From Rhytidiadelphus loreus (lineage: Eukaryota > Streptophyta > Bryopsida > Hypnales > Hylocomiaceae), in the NCBI GenBank assembly GCA_947034895.1, contig OX344761.1, positions 38,390,863 to 38,454,862 of the forward strand: a stretch of DNA of 64,000 bases, written 5' to 3'. Below the pieces are notes generated by a model that was not told the DNA's origin, searched no databases, and saw only the letters and a list, made by a program, of their open reading frames with translations. Position numbers and translations under genes: made by a program. Shown here one piece after another: positions 27,061 to 39,974 of this stretch (position 1 is its first letter; every line of letters starts with the position of its first letter).

Positions 27061-28319
27061 AGAGAGAAGATCAAGCAAAGCAAGTGGTTGCTTGCAGATT
27101 AATCACTTTGAAGAATAATATAAAAGAAAAACTTCCATCCAGTGGGACATCATAGTCAGACTATAAAAGTAGACTTGTTGAACTCTCAGGGAATAGACAT
27201 TTTCAGCAGGGCCGGAAAAAGGGGATCCTCTGTACACTTTCATTTACAAGCCTATGAAGTTAAAAACATAAACAGATGTGCCCAACAGCACGACACCACA
27301 GTACCCCTATGATAACCAGCAGCAGAAGTAAAAAAAAAGGGCAAGAACGCAAGAGCAGTACCACCTAACCTACGGTGCATCTTGGGACAATCCACAATGT
27401 AGCTTACAGCAGAGATGGAAACAACAGGAGACAGTTTTTGTTCCCACTCCTCAGCGACAAGGAAACTAGTGTGAATCAGGAGTCTCATACCCAGTACTAT
27501 AGACACGCACTGCCGGTTTCAGTGGTAACTGCCATTGCAATACAAGAATCTACAGGGGAAACCTAAACCTAATCCTCTCCTTCTAAGAGAAAAAGTGCGA
27601 GAATGAAAGAGAAGCTTCGTGCATACTTACCCACCTGAACATACAGGTGGTGAACCCTGCTGCGTTCCGATTGGGAGGTTTGAAACTCGAGAACGAGTTC
27701 GAAACCAACAAATACTTTCTCTGCGGCCCAGAAAACCAAAGGCAGAGCCTGGTAAGCGGAGTTTTCTTTGGTTCGCAATACAAAATCCTGGAAAGAATAG
27801 CAATTCTGCTCTCCTCTATACAAATTGAATCCCGGAGGCCAGTGTTTGCATCTCCAGCAAACCTACTAACAATTCGACAGTCGTACAGCAATGCAGAGCT
27901 TATTCATGCTGACCTCGGTAGATCCAGACCAAGACCTCCACCACAACATCCTCGCCGCTGCATCCTTTTCCTTCTTGGCCTTCCCGATCTCATTTCCAAT
28001 TCACTCCACATGCCGACATCACCATCCATGTGAGGCTGGAGAACATCCTCCTCACACAGCATCATTCCAGTATTTTTTTCCTTCCTACCTCCAAGAAAAC
28101 TCCATTGCACAGATTTCGAGTTCGCCAACGAATCTGGCAAAATACAACCTTACCATCGACATTCATGTCTTTCAAATGCCTCTCTCTTCCGAATGAATCG
28201 AATGCCCTGTCTGTCTGGAGCCGCTCTAAAGCCAGTTGAATGTTACCTCCTTCCTGTCTTTGTCCGACTTGCACGAAACCAGGGATGCGGAGATTGACCT
28301 AAGCCAACACAAGGGTGCA
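26790..28319 (-). other. Probable long, possibly spliced, 3' region of the kelch gene
   Basis: From the kelch stop codon down to about 26.8 kb the composition stays richer in G+C than the intergenic background, as for transcribed sequence. No open frame on either strand is convincing. A strong splice donor, GTAAGT, lies on the minus strand at 27630-27625, right beside the short hairpin CCACCTG-aacata-CAGGTGG (27631-27650), so the 3' UTR may carry an intron. The extent is inferred from composition only. Confidence 0.35.
26992..27069. repeat. (GA)n microsatellite
   Basis: About 36 GA units, nearly pure, read as (CT)n on the minus strand, within the presumed 3' transcribed region of the kelch gene. 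Confidence 0.95.
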
Positions 28320-29861
28320 TCAAACTATCATCACAGCGCAGTTATAGATGAAACCACTCGTGTTCGGGAGTTGGCCAACCTGACGCCAGCCGTCCACATT
28401 TTGCACTTGTGGTGGCAGCCATGCGTGAATCTGGTCGCAGAACGTCCCATTCCCTCTATTACTCGAGCCTCCAATGACAAAAATCTCATCGGCCACCGCC
28501 TTGAACCCCAGCCCCCATCCATTTGAGTCCACACTACGCGAGGGCACGGGTCCTAAGGGTCTCCACGTATTCGTCCCCTTGTGATAAGCATTGAGCTCCA
28601 TCGTACTCGCATCTGCAGCATAAAGCTCATCTTTCACTACAGCCAGCAGCGGAGGTGCGGTTTGCCCTGGCGATTGGGTCCGAGCAGCCGGCCACATATT
28701 ATCAATCGTCACCCATCTGTTCTCGCCCTCATCGTAATACTCCCCGGACGTCAGCGCTTGCCTCTCAGTACCCTGCCCTCCTATCACAAAAAATTTATTG
28801 TCCATAATACATCCGGAACACCACTTCCGATTCTCACTTAGATCCGGCAGACGCTCCCACTGTTCAGTCAGGGAGTTGTACCGCTCCGCCGACCTCAACA
28901 CCGCGCCCTCGCTCGACCCCCCGGCGAAGTAGGCGTAATTCCCATGACTAGCGGAAGCAAACAAACACCGACTATTCAACATCTTGGCCGCCTTTTCCCA
29001 CGCGTTCGTGTGCAGATCGTACCTCCACACCGTCGGCCCACTTGAGCTTTGCCCAGTGACGAGCAACTGCGTTCCCGCAACAGTCGACTCCTTATCGCAG
29101 CTATCGAACGTGTAATCGCAAGGACACGGCGGCAGACGCCTCCACCTGTTGTACACCGGGTCGAACGCCCGCCACTGCGGGTGCCGTTGCTGACCTCCGC
29201 TTGCCAGCAAAAACACCCACGTTTCCTTCACCCCACACACCTTCCGCATCTCCAGCACTTCGTTCCCCGTCCCCGTCGACGAAGACAGATACTTCTTCCA
29301 TTTCGTACAAACGCCTTTCAAAGGATGGTGATACGAAAGCGGTACAAGCGCCAGCACCACGAGCGCGAGCGTATCGGACAGACCAGGAATGAGGGCTTCC
29401 TCTCGAGGGGAGCCCGCCACGGTGGCGTCCTCCACCAACAAGTGGTCACTCCCCGTCGAAGACTCGCTCGCATCCACCACCACCGGCAGATTCACAACAC
29501 GAATCCCGTCTAACAAACCCCCGCCATCGCCGTCCCCATCGCGAAGAACCGAAGACTCCGCCCCGTGCTCGCTCGGAATATTTCGAGCAGCAGCAGCCGC
29601 AGCCGCATCCTTCTTCATCGCCTTCTTCTTCTTGTGATTATTTCGTCGCACCGTATTCCGACACGATCGCCCACTCGGCTCCTTAGGAACCGAGAGCGTC
29701 GCCGTCGCCATGGCGTGGTCGTCGTGCTCGGGCCCGTTGTTGCCGTTACTACTACTACTACTCGTGCTACTACTCAGCCTCCGCTTCCCACTCCTGCCCT
29801 TCCTCTGCTGCTGCTGCTGTTGCTGCTGCTGGTGTTCCTGCACCTCAGACTGCCTTTCCAT
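28320..29861 (-). CDS. F-box/kelch-repeat protein, SKIP11 family
   Basis: A single-exon frame on the minus strand gives 513 residues. The F-box is at about 157-195 (ALIPGLSDTLALVVLALVP, then YHHPLKGVCTKWKKYLSS), the form typical of the SKIP11 group, where it docks to the ASK/SKP1 subunit of SCF ubiquitin ligases. About five kelch repeats follow from about 228 to 505, seen in blades such as VWRYDLHTNAWEKAAKM and AERYNSLTEQWERLPDL; SSNGWGLGFKA-like and FIYNCAVM near the end are family hallmarks. The kelch propeller would bind the substrate, which is unknown. The N-terminus is long: a run of nine Gln (11-19), Ser-rich stretch, a basic KKKKAMKK segment (77-84) that may be a nuclear signal, and an Ala run. 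The start at 29861 is the first Met after an in-frame TAG (29918-29916). All domains look intact. Confidence 0.93.
   Translation of the reverse strand: MERQSEVQEHQQQQQQQQQRKGRSGKRRLSSSTSSSSSNGNNGPEHDDHAMATATLSVPKEPSGRSCRNTVRRNNHKKKKAMKKDAAAAAAARNIPSEHGAESSVLRDGDGDGGGLLDGIRVVNLPVVVDASESSTGSDHLLVEDATVAGSPREEALIPGLSDTLALVVLALVPLSYHHPLKGVCTKWKKYLSSSTGTGNEVLEMRKVCGVKETWVFLLASGGQQRHPQWRAFDPVYNRWRRLPPCPCDYTFDSCDKESTVAGTQLLVTGQSSSGPTVWRYDLHTNAWEKAAKMLNSRCLFASASHGNYAYFAGGSSEGAVLRSAERYNSLTEQWERLPDLSENRKWCSGCIMDNKFFVIGGQGTERQALTSGEYYDEGENRWVTIDNMWPAARTQSPGQTAPPLLAVVKDELYAADASTMELNAYHKGTNTWRPLGPVPSRSVDSNGWGLGFKAVADEIFVIGGSSNRGNGTFCDQIHAWLPPQVQNVDGWRQVGQLPNTSGFIYNCAVMIV
29808..29833. repeat. CAG/CTG codon repeat encoding polyglutamine
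   Basis: A mostly CTG run on the plus strand, read as CAG on the coding minus strand, encodes Gln 11-19 of the kelch protein. Confidence 0.9.
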
Positions 29862-30470
29862 AAGACAGAGGGCTTCCGCGGCTCGCAGCCGCCCCTCCCT
29901 ATCTACCCCAGTCGACTACAAACCTCGATCTCACCAAACCCTAGCAATCTCTCTCCCCTTCCCAATCTCCGTCTCTTCCTCCCAATCTCGCCCTCCCAAA
30001 TGTCCTCCTCCACAATCTCGCACCACTCCACTACCTCGAGCTCAAGATTCTCTCCATCCGCAACCCCGACCGCAACGCGCTCTCCAGGAACGCATCCCGC
30101 GGCCTCAATACCGCATCAAACGAAGCGGAGAGAAGCTCGCTGGGTGCTGCAGCAGCAGAAAAGCAAGGCGCGGCAGTTCCTGAGGCTCTTCCCGGGGAGT
30201 GAGAAAGCTCCCGAGACGACGGGCGGAAGGGCGGAAGGGCGGAGCGAGTGGCGGGCGAGGGCGCGCGAGGCTGTGGCAAAATGAATGGGGCTTCGCAAGG
30301 AAGAAGGTATTGCTGGAGCCGGCAAAGCAAAGGCAAGCATCACGGCTGGGAAGGCAAACGGGGGCTCACCTGCACAAGCTACTAGTGCGTCGTCACCACT
30401 TTCACGGGCAAGGGCAGGGGCAGGGGGGAAAATAGAGGGCGAGTCTGCATGGCACGAACCGACTTTTTAT
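29862..30470 (-). promoter_or_regulatory. Kelch gene 5' leader and promoter region
   Basis: GC-rich, CpG-rich sequence upstream of the kelch start. A telo-box lies at 29945-29936 (GCTAGGGTTT on the minus strand), about 80 bases upstream of the ATG, and is typical of plant leaders near the transcription start. The open frames in this stretch run on both strands and look like by-products of GC-rich DNA. A 5' UTR intron cannot be excluded. Composition returns to AT-rich at about 30530. Confidence 0.5.
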
Positions 30471-30497
30471 TTGTGACTGCCCGAGTGACCGGAGGGG

Positions 30498-30513
30498 GGC
30501 TGGCTGGCTGGCT
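30498..30513. repeat. (GGCT)n tetranucleotide repeat
   Basis: Four GGCT units at the upstream edge of the kelch locus, complementary to the CCAG run at 26444-26484. Confidence 0.85.
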
Positions 30514-30619
30514 AACCTGGGTGGTTTTTTTAGCTTAGGCTTTATGGGATTGTTACTTCCCTTTAGAGGATCTCTCTTTTTTAATTAATTAACACCTTGG
30601 AATGGAAGGGGAAAAGGAA

Positions 30620-31220
30620 TTGTTTATTTTATTCACATGGAATTGAAGGTAGGAGCATTTGAAGCACATTGGAAAAAATATGTAAAATTAGTGTACACAA
30701 GTCTAGCTTTGAACATTTTATTTTTATTCACACAGAATTGAATGTTGAGATTATTAGCATTTGATGCAAATTAGGAAATTATGTGAAATGGGCGCAAACA
30801 AATCTAGCTTTGGACATCTTTACATGGAATTGAAGATTGTGAAAATTAGCATATCAAGCGCATTGGAAAAACATGTACAATAGGAGCAAACATATCTAGT
30901 TTTGGACATCATTTATTTATTCACATAGAATTGAAGGTTGAGAATATTTGCATTTGAAGCAAATTAATTAAGAAACTACATAAAATAGGTGCAAACAACT
31001 CTAGCTTTGAACATCCTTTTTTATTCTCATGGAAGTGAAGGTTGTGAATAGTAGCATTTGAAGCACATTGGAAAAAGCACTTAAGATATGCACAAGAAAA
31101 TCTACCTTTGGACATTCATTTTTTATTTGCATGGGATTGGAGGTTGATAATATTGGCATTTGAAGCATATTGGAAAGATATACAAAATATGCACAAACAA
31201 ACCTAGCTTTGGATAATAGA
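30620..31220. repeat. Tandem array, six copies of a 93-105 bp unit
   Basis: The phrase GGAATTGAAGGTTGAGAATA or a variant begins units at about 30639, 30733, 30826, 30926, 31031 and 31133, each followed by 'agcatttgaagcacattgg' and 'ctagctttggacat'. A detached partial unit lies at 31360-31440. The copies differ noticeably, so the array is old. It begins about 100 bases beyond the GC-rich leader of the kelch gene. Confidence 0.85.
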
Positions 31221-31449
31221 TGGGTTTTTTAATGGACTAAATGCCTTATAGTTTGGAGTCATGTTGGATTTGGATTTTTTATTTTATGGATTTCTATGAA
31301 TTTAGACTTTGAAGAATCTCTTTCCGATGCCTTAAAACAATACAAACCATCTTTTTTAATTGTCGTGGAATTGAAGGTTGAAAATATTAGCATTTGAAGT
31401 ACATTGGAAAAACACAAGTTTGTTTAGCTTTGAATATTGGATGATTTTT

Positions 31450-33779
31450 TCTTTATGTATTTGCATTTGAGGATTAAGGTTTGAATGGTCTCCATCTCGG
31501 AGGGCAAGGGAGAAAAAACTAACTAAAAGGCTCACCAACAAATCCTAAATTATATCCTGCCCAACTAATTACAGGTTTGGAAAGTGTCATCAAATTTTAG
31601 AAAATTTTAAAGTGCCCACTAATTTTTTTTACTTTGCAATGAATGGATTTTGGATTTTTTGATCTACCAAAGTCCAAAGCTAGATTTGCTTCAATCCCCA
31701 TTAAATGTATATTTTATGTGCTTCAATTGCTACTATTCTTAAGTTTTGCATAAAAAGTTTTTTTTTACCAATTTAAAGGTTTGGAGTAGAGATGCACTTA
31801 AATCCTAAGAGAACCTAGGAAGATGAGTAGTTTTTGTTCTAAAGCTTTTGAAGCAAAATAAATTATGGTTTGAAAATAATTCACACGTAGAGGCTACATT
31901 TTTGCAAACTTCCTTTTTATTCCTATGTATCTTCAAAAACTCGTTCACATGCTTGAAGAGAAATCATGAAGCACCGAAATACTAATCCTTAGACCACATT
32001 GCTCAACAATAAACAAACATGATTTTTCCTACATAGTTGGATGATTGTACCTCATCCATTTCATTAAGCTCTTGGAAACTTTCATCAACCACCCAATCAA
32101 TGTTGTCTCTCTTGCAACTTACAACCATAAGTCATAACTTGGTTTCAATTTTTAAAGAATTTTGAGAAATTTATATAGATCTTTTAATTTTATCAACATT
32201 TGTTTATTTTAGCCACGATATGCAATGGTATTCACTCAATCTAGTGATATTTTTAAAATCTTTTTTCCATTATACTTTCCAAAATATGATCTATAGTATG
32301 TGGAAAATATAATGTAAATATTAAAAATTGAGTGGAAGAATATACCTAAAATATTATTACAGTGACAAGATGCTCCATTATTGTCTAAAGAATAAAGTTT
32401 ATTATGGCTTTTATTTTATCAATCAAACATACACCTATAAAATCAAATTTAAGTACTTGTGTTACACAATTGAAAAGGAATGTTTTCATAAGTGACCGCA
32501 CTATTGGACTTTGGTTCCCAAATGGGAAAAAATTGCAACATTTGCATCACTTATTGGAATGCACCAAACAATACTTAAAATGAAGAAGATGGTGATTAGG
32601 ATTTGCACAAAATATCAAAAGTTAAATTTAAAATTCTCAGTTACAAGAACTTGTCCTAAAGTGTAAGAAAAACATTTTGGTCAATGAAAGGCTCAAGGCT
32701 TCCTTAAAGAAAATATATGTTTAATTAGGCTAATGATTAAAGTATGATTATTCAATTTTTTATCCATTCCTAAAATAATTTCTTACAAATTTAAGTATCT
32801 AATTTAGAAGTTTTTCTTGTAAACTATGTTGCCTTCCCACGATATGCATAAAGCCCCCAAATAAACAATTGAGTGTGGTTTCTATTAGTAAATTGCCTTA
32901 GGGTTTTTTTTGTCATCTTAAATTTAAATAAGATTTTTGATTCTCCAAGCATGTGTTTTATAGATGCCATATGAATAATCTATGAAAATTTTAAATTCTA
33001 TTTATTATAGTTAGAACCAAAAATAAGTTACTAAAGAAAAATTACTTATGAATTTATTTTCGAAAAAATTTAAACAATTTTTACACAAATTTAATAAAAT
33101 TCTTATTAAACATTGTTAACAAAATTGACTTGGAATCATAAATGAAGAGTAGATTTCTATAAGTAATCCTAGTAATAATATTCATAAAGTTCATAGTTTA
33201 AGGGAAAATCTATAGGGTTTGGTCTTGGAAGATGGTAGGTTCTAAAGTAGGTTACACTTGATAGATCATCATTTATCTCTATTCTAATGCTATATCAAAT
33301 TTGGTCTTGAGCATAGGGACTTGAAGTGCACAATTATATCTAATTTTCTTACCTTGGCACATAAATTTAAATAATTTGTTAACATTTTGTAGTTGAATGA
33401 TTTTGTAATTAATCTTCTCTTAGATAATGTTGAGTCTTTGAGTTCAATGCAAATTCAAATTTCTAGATGTGATTACATTTCGTAAATAAAAATTCATGAA
33501 TTTTCTTCTAATAAAAGTGATAATTTTAGAATTGTGCATCTTGAGTCCACATTTTGGGCTCAATAATAGTTGAGATTCAACCATTGGAGGGTCTTTAAAG
33601 GTTAATAAACTATGAAGTATGGTTGTTTCTTTAAAACCTATTATATTGTGTGGTTGGTTTCAATGAATTATATTATTTGAAGTCTATTCATATTTGGTAG
33701 TATATAGCATTAAAACCATTTTATACTTGGTGGAAAATAGAATTGAAAACATGTTGAATTTAGCCCAAGCATAGCCTAA
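31450..33779. other. AT-rich intergenic DNA, no gene seen
   Basis: No coding or RNA gene and no clear repeat structure could be supported. Confidence 0.5.
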
Positions 33780-33780
33780 G

Positions 33781-33945
33781 TAGAAAATGAGTTGAGAAAA
33801 ATAATATTTGGGTGACATTGTTTGTTTTATGAGGTTAAAATGTCAAAATTCAAAATTAAATTTCCATTTAATTAAATTTGAAGTTTTTATGTCACAAAAA
33901 ATACAAATGTCACCCAAATATTGTTTCTCTCAACATAATTTTCTA
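33781..33945. mobile_element. 165-bp hairpin (MITE-like or small-RNA precursor-like)
   Basis: The arms 33781-33821 and 33905-33945 are inverted complements over about 41 bases with few mismatches (left TAGAAAATGAGTTGAGAAAA; shared ATATTTGGGTGACATT). The loop contains a further short palindrome around TTTCCATTTAATTAAATTTG. The target duplication is not clear, so it may be a MITE or another fold-back sequence. Confidence 0.7.
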
Positions 33946-34000
33946 CAAGTGTCAGATATCATTCGTTAATTTATAAGATGTTATGTAGATAATCATAGTT

Positions 34001-34443
34001 GCTAGTATGTGAGCCTAAGGTCTTGAGCCTATGAGCCTAGACTCTTATGTTATAGTCACCTTCTATACTTATAAGATATTATATTATAGGTGTCCATGTT
34101 GTAGATACCTATATTATAAACACCTTTCATGGTGATAGGATGTTTATATTATAAGAGACTAATAATATTATAGGTGTCTATATTATAAGCACCTTCTATG
34201 GTTATATAATATTTATATTATAGGTGTCTATATTTTAAGCACCTTCTATGGTTATATAATATTTATATTATAGATGTCTATGTTATAGGTACCTATGTTA
34301 TAAGCACCTTCTATGGTTATAGAGTACTTATATTATAAGTATGTATGTTATCCTTCAATAATTGCAGAGTACCTACTTACACCTTGGTTCAAGGCTCATA
34401 AGCTGACATTTCTAAGCTCACACTTCTAGGCTCACATGTTAGC
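34001..34443. mobile_element. Fold-back element with TGAGCC-rich ends
   Basis: The left end GCTAGTATGTGAGCCTA is the inverted complement, with mismatches, of the right end TAGGCTCACATGTTAGC. More GAGCC/GGCTC motifs lie inside both ends. Between them a roughly 57-bp tandem repeat ('tatattataggtgtctatat' then 'aagcaccttctatggtta') occurs four to five times. Relatives are at 55105-55320 and 63808-64000. Confidence 0.65.
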
Positions 34444-35557
34444 ATTGTTGTGTAGATGATTGTTTATTACAAGATGAAGACATTTTAAATAATGATGGGT
34501 TAATAACTAAAGAAAGATGCTATATCACATATGTGTGTATTTTTAAAAATCTATTTGTATTTGACTACCACTATGTTGGTAGAATTTTAATATATTGAAA
34601 TAATTGTGCTACTTTGCATAAATTGATTTTGACACTTGTGGATTAATTATTGTTTTTATGTTAAATAGACATCTTTGACAAATGAATTTATTATGTGGGG
34701 TTTCAATTTTTTATTGAAACCTTATTGTTGAAGTCTATTTGTTTAATATATTATAAGTAGTTTTTAAACATTATCAAATGTGAAATTAGTTCAAACATAG
34801 GTCTAAATAGTTTCATCACACACTAATCTTTACTAATTAATTCATATGAAGTTAAAACCTTGTCACAAAATGGACACATGTGTTAAGTGATTGTAGCCTT
34901 GATTGTAAAAGCAATGTTGAAAACATTCTACAAAATAAATTTGGTCAAAATTGACAAATGGTAGTTTGAATTCCCGTTTGAATTTATTTATTTTTATGAA
35001 TTTCTTAACCCTCAAGGATCAAGCGTTCAAATTTTGAACAAAGGATGAATACAAACACATTCCAAGTACACAAAAATGCATTTTCTCATCCATTGATTGT
35101 TTTGAAGATCATTCTTGTGTTAGTTCTTTAACACAAGTACTTTAAAGATCTTGAAGACTTTTCATTGAAAATATTCTATAATCCAAAGGGTATTAGTAGG
35201 TTTGACCTCAAAAAATAACTTTTTCAGTTCAAAAAATGACTTCAATAAAATATAAAAATAAAAATCTTCAAGAATTTCTATGATTAGAATTTAACATTTT
35301 GAACTTAAAAGAAAAAAATTCTTGTGAGAATTACAAATATTCAATCTACAATCAATTTTAGAAGGCATTTCAACTTTGGGGTTTAAAATTTTATTGAAAA
35401 ATATTGGTTTGTAAACTAGTTGATTTACACATATAGATATAGTCTATTGATCATATTTCACAACTATTTTTAGAAAGTAATCAATAAACTATTATTCTAA
35501 GTTGCATTTTATGATACGTATCCTTTAATTTTGGAAATATGGACTATTCCTTAAACC
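34444..35557. other. AT-rich DNA with an inverted repeat and a TTAA-family end
   Basis: A left-end-like TTAACCCTCAAGGATCAA occurs at about 35006. An inverted repeat pairs 35263-35330 with 35715-35775 (contains AAGAAAAAAATTCTTGTG). No gene is seen. Confidence 0.45.
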
Positions 35558-36169
35558 TTAATCCCTAAAGTTCTTTAAGCTAGTATAGAGCTCTTAGAAT
35601 ACTTGGGTATTTAGAAGTCAATTTTCATTTCTATTTTTTGAATTTTATTTCTAAATTGTAAGTTGCTATTATCCACACAAAAATATTAAAAAATCACATC
35701 AATATCTGGATTTATAGGTAGATTCTTCACAAGAATTTTTTTCTTTTAAGAGATTCTTGAAGATTTTTATAGGTAGCACACCTTTAACACGACAATATTG
35801 AAAAAAACGAAGGTATATACTACACTTATTTAATTCCTCTCAAATTTTATATAGAATTACGTATCAACATAAAAAACATAATTTTGTGAATTTTCAAATC
35901 TATGTAAAGCCCAAAAGTCACACAATCCTATTGATCCTATTGAACAATTTGGAAATAAACTTTTATTTAATTTTCAAAAACGATCTTTCAATCTATGCAA
36001 TCATAGTTGTTGAAATTCTTACTATATAAAGGTGGAATAGTATATTTTAAGATTTTACGGTTGAATTTAATGAAAACATGTTTATTTTCAAATTTAGGTT
36101 TACAAAACTAGAAATGAGAGTTGTAGAGTGCTTTTTGCCAAAACATTGTGAAAGAACTTTAGGGGTTAA
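35558..36169 (+). mobile_element. Short TTAA-flanked element, 612 bp
   Basis: It starts TTAATCCCTAAAGTTCTTT and ends AAAGAACTTTAGGGGTTAA, inverted repeats of about 19 bases with TTAA at both edges. The right part keeps blocks of the family ('actagaaatgagagtt', 'tttttgccaaaac'). It appears to be an internally deleted copy. Confidence 0.65.
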
Positions 36170-37460
36170 GTAAAAATTAATTATCAATATTTATTTGTAC
36201 TCCAAATCATACTTTTGAGGTCTATTTGTAGTTGACAATGTAGGTGGACAGTGCTTGAAATGTTGCAAATATTAAATTTTACTCCAACTTGTGTCATCAT
36301 ATGTTTTATTATAATTGATGTGCTAAACAAATATGGTTGCTTGACAACCAAATATATCATGTTGCAAATTTTAATGATTACTTTAAATGATATGTTTGAT
36401 GTCTATTTGAATTCCATAGCATAGATAACAATAGCAATGGCTAAGTAAATGTATTCTAGACATGAAGCTAACTTCATATGGTATTTTTACAAGTCATTTG
36501 ATATAAAGTTGATGGTTACAAATAAAAAGACATGGACATATGTTAAAGGTGATTTAATGGTTTGCTATTGTGGATAGTTTTAGGGAATACAATGAGTTTT
36601 GAAAACCTTGATTTAAAAATAAAATAGAATTTAGAAGACTTAATAGAATTTGAATTGTATTTAAAATTTTACTTAGAATAGACAAATATGAATTGTACTT
36701 AAAAAAAATTATGCCTAAATACAATTTCTTTAAAAGTTACACTCAAATAGAGATTAATTAAAAAAATTGAGAACATTTATGATTTGGAATTTTATTAATA
36801 AAAAATAGAAAAATCTTCAAAAAAATCAAACCAACATTTGATATTCTTAGAAGCTTATTGAAGATGAGATCGAAGATTGAAGATAATGATTGTACAAAAG
36901 ATTGGCATGGTGTTTTCTTTTGTCTAGAAATATATATTTAAGGAAGTCTTCTTTGTACCCATATAAAAGACTCAAGATTTTGTTTTCCCTTGCATTGTAG
37001 ATATATGTCTAGTGCAAAATATCCATGAACTTTCGTTTCTGGATTTTGGATACTCGAAAATCATACAAATTCTATAAAAATTAAAAATTAAAAGAATCTA
37101 AAGCATTGATGATAAGTGAATTAAATAGTTCAAGTATAAATCTTGCCTACTGATATTACTAACTTATAAAAATGCTAATTGCTATGAAATAAAAAGATAA
37201 GCTATGAAATTATGATTTTAGATATCTAACTAATAGGATTGTTTGGGGGGATGTGGATATATCATTTGTATGGAATATTGAAGGCATACTAGTGCTTATT
37301 GGGTTTTGAAAAATGAACCTTTATAATCTCATGAATTTTACTTTCAAAGAACAATTTTGGTGATGTTTAGCATAATTGCTCTCAAAGATTTTTGAAATTG
37401 AAGCTTTTCATGATTTGTACTTTTGGTCTTCAAGAAAAATCCAATGAAATCCCTTACAAA
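36170..37460. other. AT-rich intergenic DNA, no gene seen
   Basis: No gene, RNA or repeat structure could be supported. Confidence 0.5.
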
Positions 37461-37464
37461 TTCA

Positions 37465-39080
37465 TCAAATCTTTTGATCCAATAGATTAACAACATATTG
37501 TTTTTAACTCATTAAATCCAAGCCCAATGCTATTGGATCCCTTTTAACCAAGCATATTGGTTTTGACTCATTGAATATGATGGAGTTGGATACTATCGAA
37601 TCCTTTCAATCCAGTGGATTGGTTTTGACTCATTGAATCTGAGCCTAATGCTATTGACTTTTTTCACCAAGCAGATTGGTTTTAATTCAATGGATCTCAA
37701 TCATATGCTATTTGATCCCTTTTAACCTTTTAACCGAGAAAATTGGTTTTGATTCATTGAATCAAAGCCAAATGCTATTGAAACCCTTTTCACCTAAAGG
37801 ATTGGCCTTTTGATTCATTGGATATGAGTTGGATCCTTTTGACTGAAGACATTGGTTTTGACTCATTGGATTTAAATCGGATGCTATCGAATATCTTTTG
37901 ACGTAGTGAATTAGTTTTGAGTCATTGGATCCAAGGCAGGTGCTATTGACTCATTGAATTTGAGTGGAATATATTTGGATCTTTTTTGACCAGGTGGATT
38001 GGTTTTGATTCATTGAATATGAGTCAGATGGTATTAAATTATTTTGGACTCATTGGATCTCAATTGGATGGTGTTGAATCTCATTTGATCCAATAGACGC
38101 GTTTTGACTCATCAAATTTCATTTTGATGGTGTTGAATCTCATTTGACCCAATAGACGCGTTTTGACTTATTGAATTTCATCTGGATGGTGTTGAATCCT
38201 TTTTGACCCAATAGACGCATTTTGACTCATTGAATTTGATCTGGATGGTGTCGAATCCTTTTTGACCCAATAGACGCGTTTTGACTCATTGAATTTGAGT
38301 TGAATGCCATTAGATTCCTTTTTAACCATCCATAAGCCAAGATGCTATTAGATCACTTTTGAATTCATAATTTTTTTTTTGACCTAGCAATTGATTTTGA
38401 CTAATTGGATCTAAATCAGATGCCATTGGATCCCTTATGAATTCATCAAATCCTTTTTTATTCAACATATTGTTTTTGACTTATTCGATCCGAGTTCAAA
38501 TGCCTCTAGATTCATTGTGAATTCTTGAAATCCCTTTAGACCTAGTGGATTGGTTGTGAGGCATTGGATTTAAGTCAAATGCTATCGGATTCCTTGTAAA
38601 TTCTTGAAATTTCTTTTGACCTAGTGAATTGGTTTTGATCCATTGGATCCAAGTTAGATGCCATTGGATCCCTTGTGAATTCTTGAAATCTTTTGTGACC
38701 CAACAGATTACTTTTGACTCATTTGATTTAAGCTGAATGCCATTGAGTCCCTTTTGACCCTTGGGATCCAAGTTAGATGCCATTGGATCCCTTGTGAATT
38801 CTTGAAATCTTTTGTGACCCAACAGATTACTTTTGACTCATTTGATTTAAGCTGAATGCCATTGAGTCCCTTTTGACCCTTGGGATCCGAGCCAAATGCC
38901 ATTGGATCCTTTATGACCATTTATAGACAAGATGGATCCCATCGGATCCCTTTTGACCCATGGGATTTGAGTTGAATGCCATTGGATCCTTTTCAATCCA
39001 TCACATTTGAGTTGAATGCTATATAAACTCATCGAATGATCCAAACCAAATCTTATCATATTCTTTAAGAATCCATTGGA
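37465..39080. repeat. Minisatellite array of a roughly 60-bp unit
   Basis: About 27 tandem copies of a unit built around GACTCATTGGATC, 'gatgctattggatccctttt' and 'gacc'. GGATCC sites recur. A 119-bp double unit is repeated without visible differences at 38645-38763 and 38764-38882, a recent duplication. The frames on the minus strand (such as 38496-38822) only reflect the repeat and are not called as genes. Confidence 0.9.
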
Positions 39081-39974
39081 TCTATATAATAGTTGTATAG
39101 ACAACAAAAAATAACAAAAAAATAATGGAATAATTTGTTCTCATGATCTATACATAGGAAAAAAAATTTAAATAAAAACTTAATATTTTATAGACATAGA
39201 CAATTTTCTCCTAATGCCTACATCCTAGTCAATTGCAAATGTTATGATTAATATGCATACAAATTTAATCATTGTCAAATATATATATACCTCCTTTTGA
39301 AATTGCTTCATTTTTATGAATTAATATAAAATTAATTAATGTTATATGAGTGAAATGGAGATTTAAAAATTAACAAAAGATCTCTTCTACAATATTTGAA
39401 ATTATATTAAGTAGTTTAATATTTTCAAGTGCATGCTATTTGCTAATGAAGTTTTCAATTGTTTCACTATTGACTTTGTTACCATCAAAAATATCATTCG
39501 TTCAACTTTGATGATAATGCCAATTAACCAATATTATTATTTGACTTCTAGATGCATAAGATCTTAAAGAGATAATTTACAACCCTCATAAACAAGTAGA
39601 GCAAACTACAAAAGCTAGTTTGTTATCTTATATCGAGATACATTGAATCAACTTAAAGAATGATTTTGTCTTATAATTTTTGGAAAAAACAACATATCCT
39701 TACTAGTTGTTTTCATTACTTAATTTTGAAGTATGCATCAATCACTTCAAATTGAATACCATGTATGACCTTGAGTCATTAAAAGTTTAGCTTGTATGCA
39801 AAATTTAATGAAAATACAAAAGCATGCAATTTTAATCAATGACAAAGATTACAAATCTCATTTAAGGAAACAAAATTTCCTTCAAATTAAAGCTTTGTAT
39901 ATAGTTAGAGATCTACAAAATTTTAAATTATTTTGGAGTAACTAATGGCTAATACTTGTAGTTAATTAGTTAAG
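39081..39974. other. AT-rich intergenic DNA, no gene seen
   Basis: No gene, RNA or repeat structure could be supported. Confidence 0.5.
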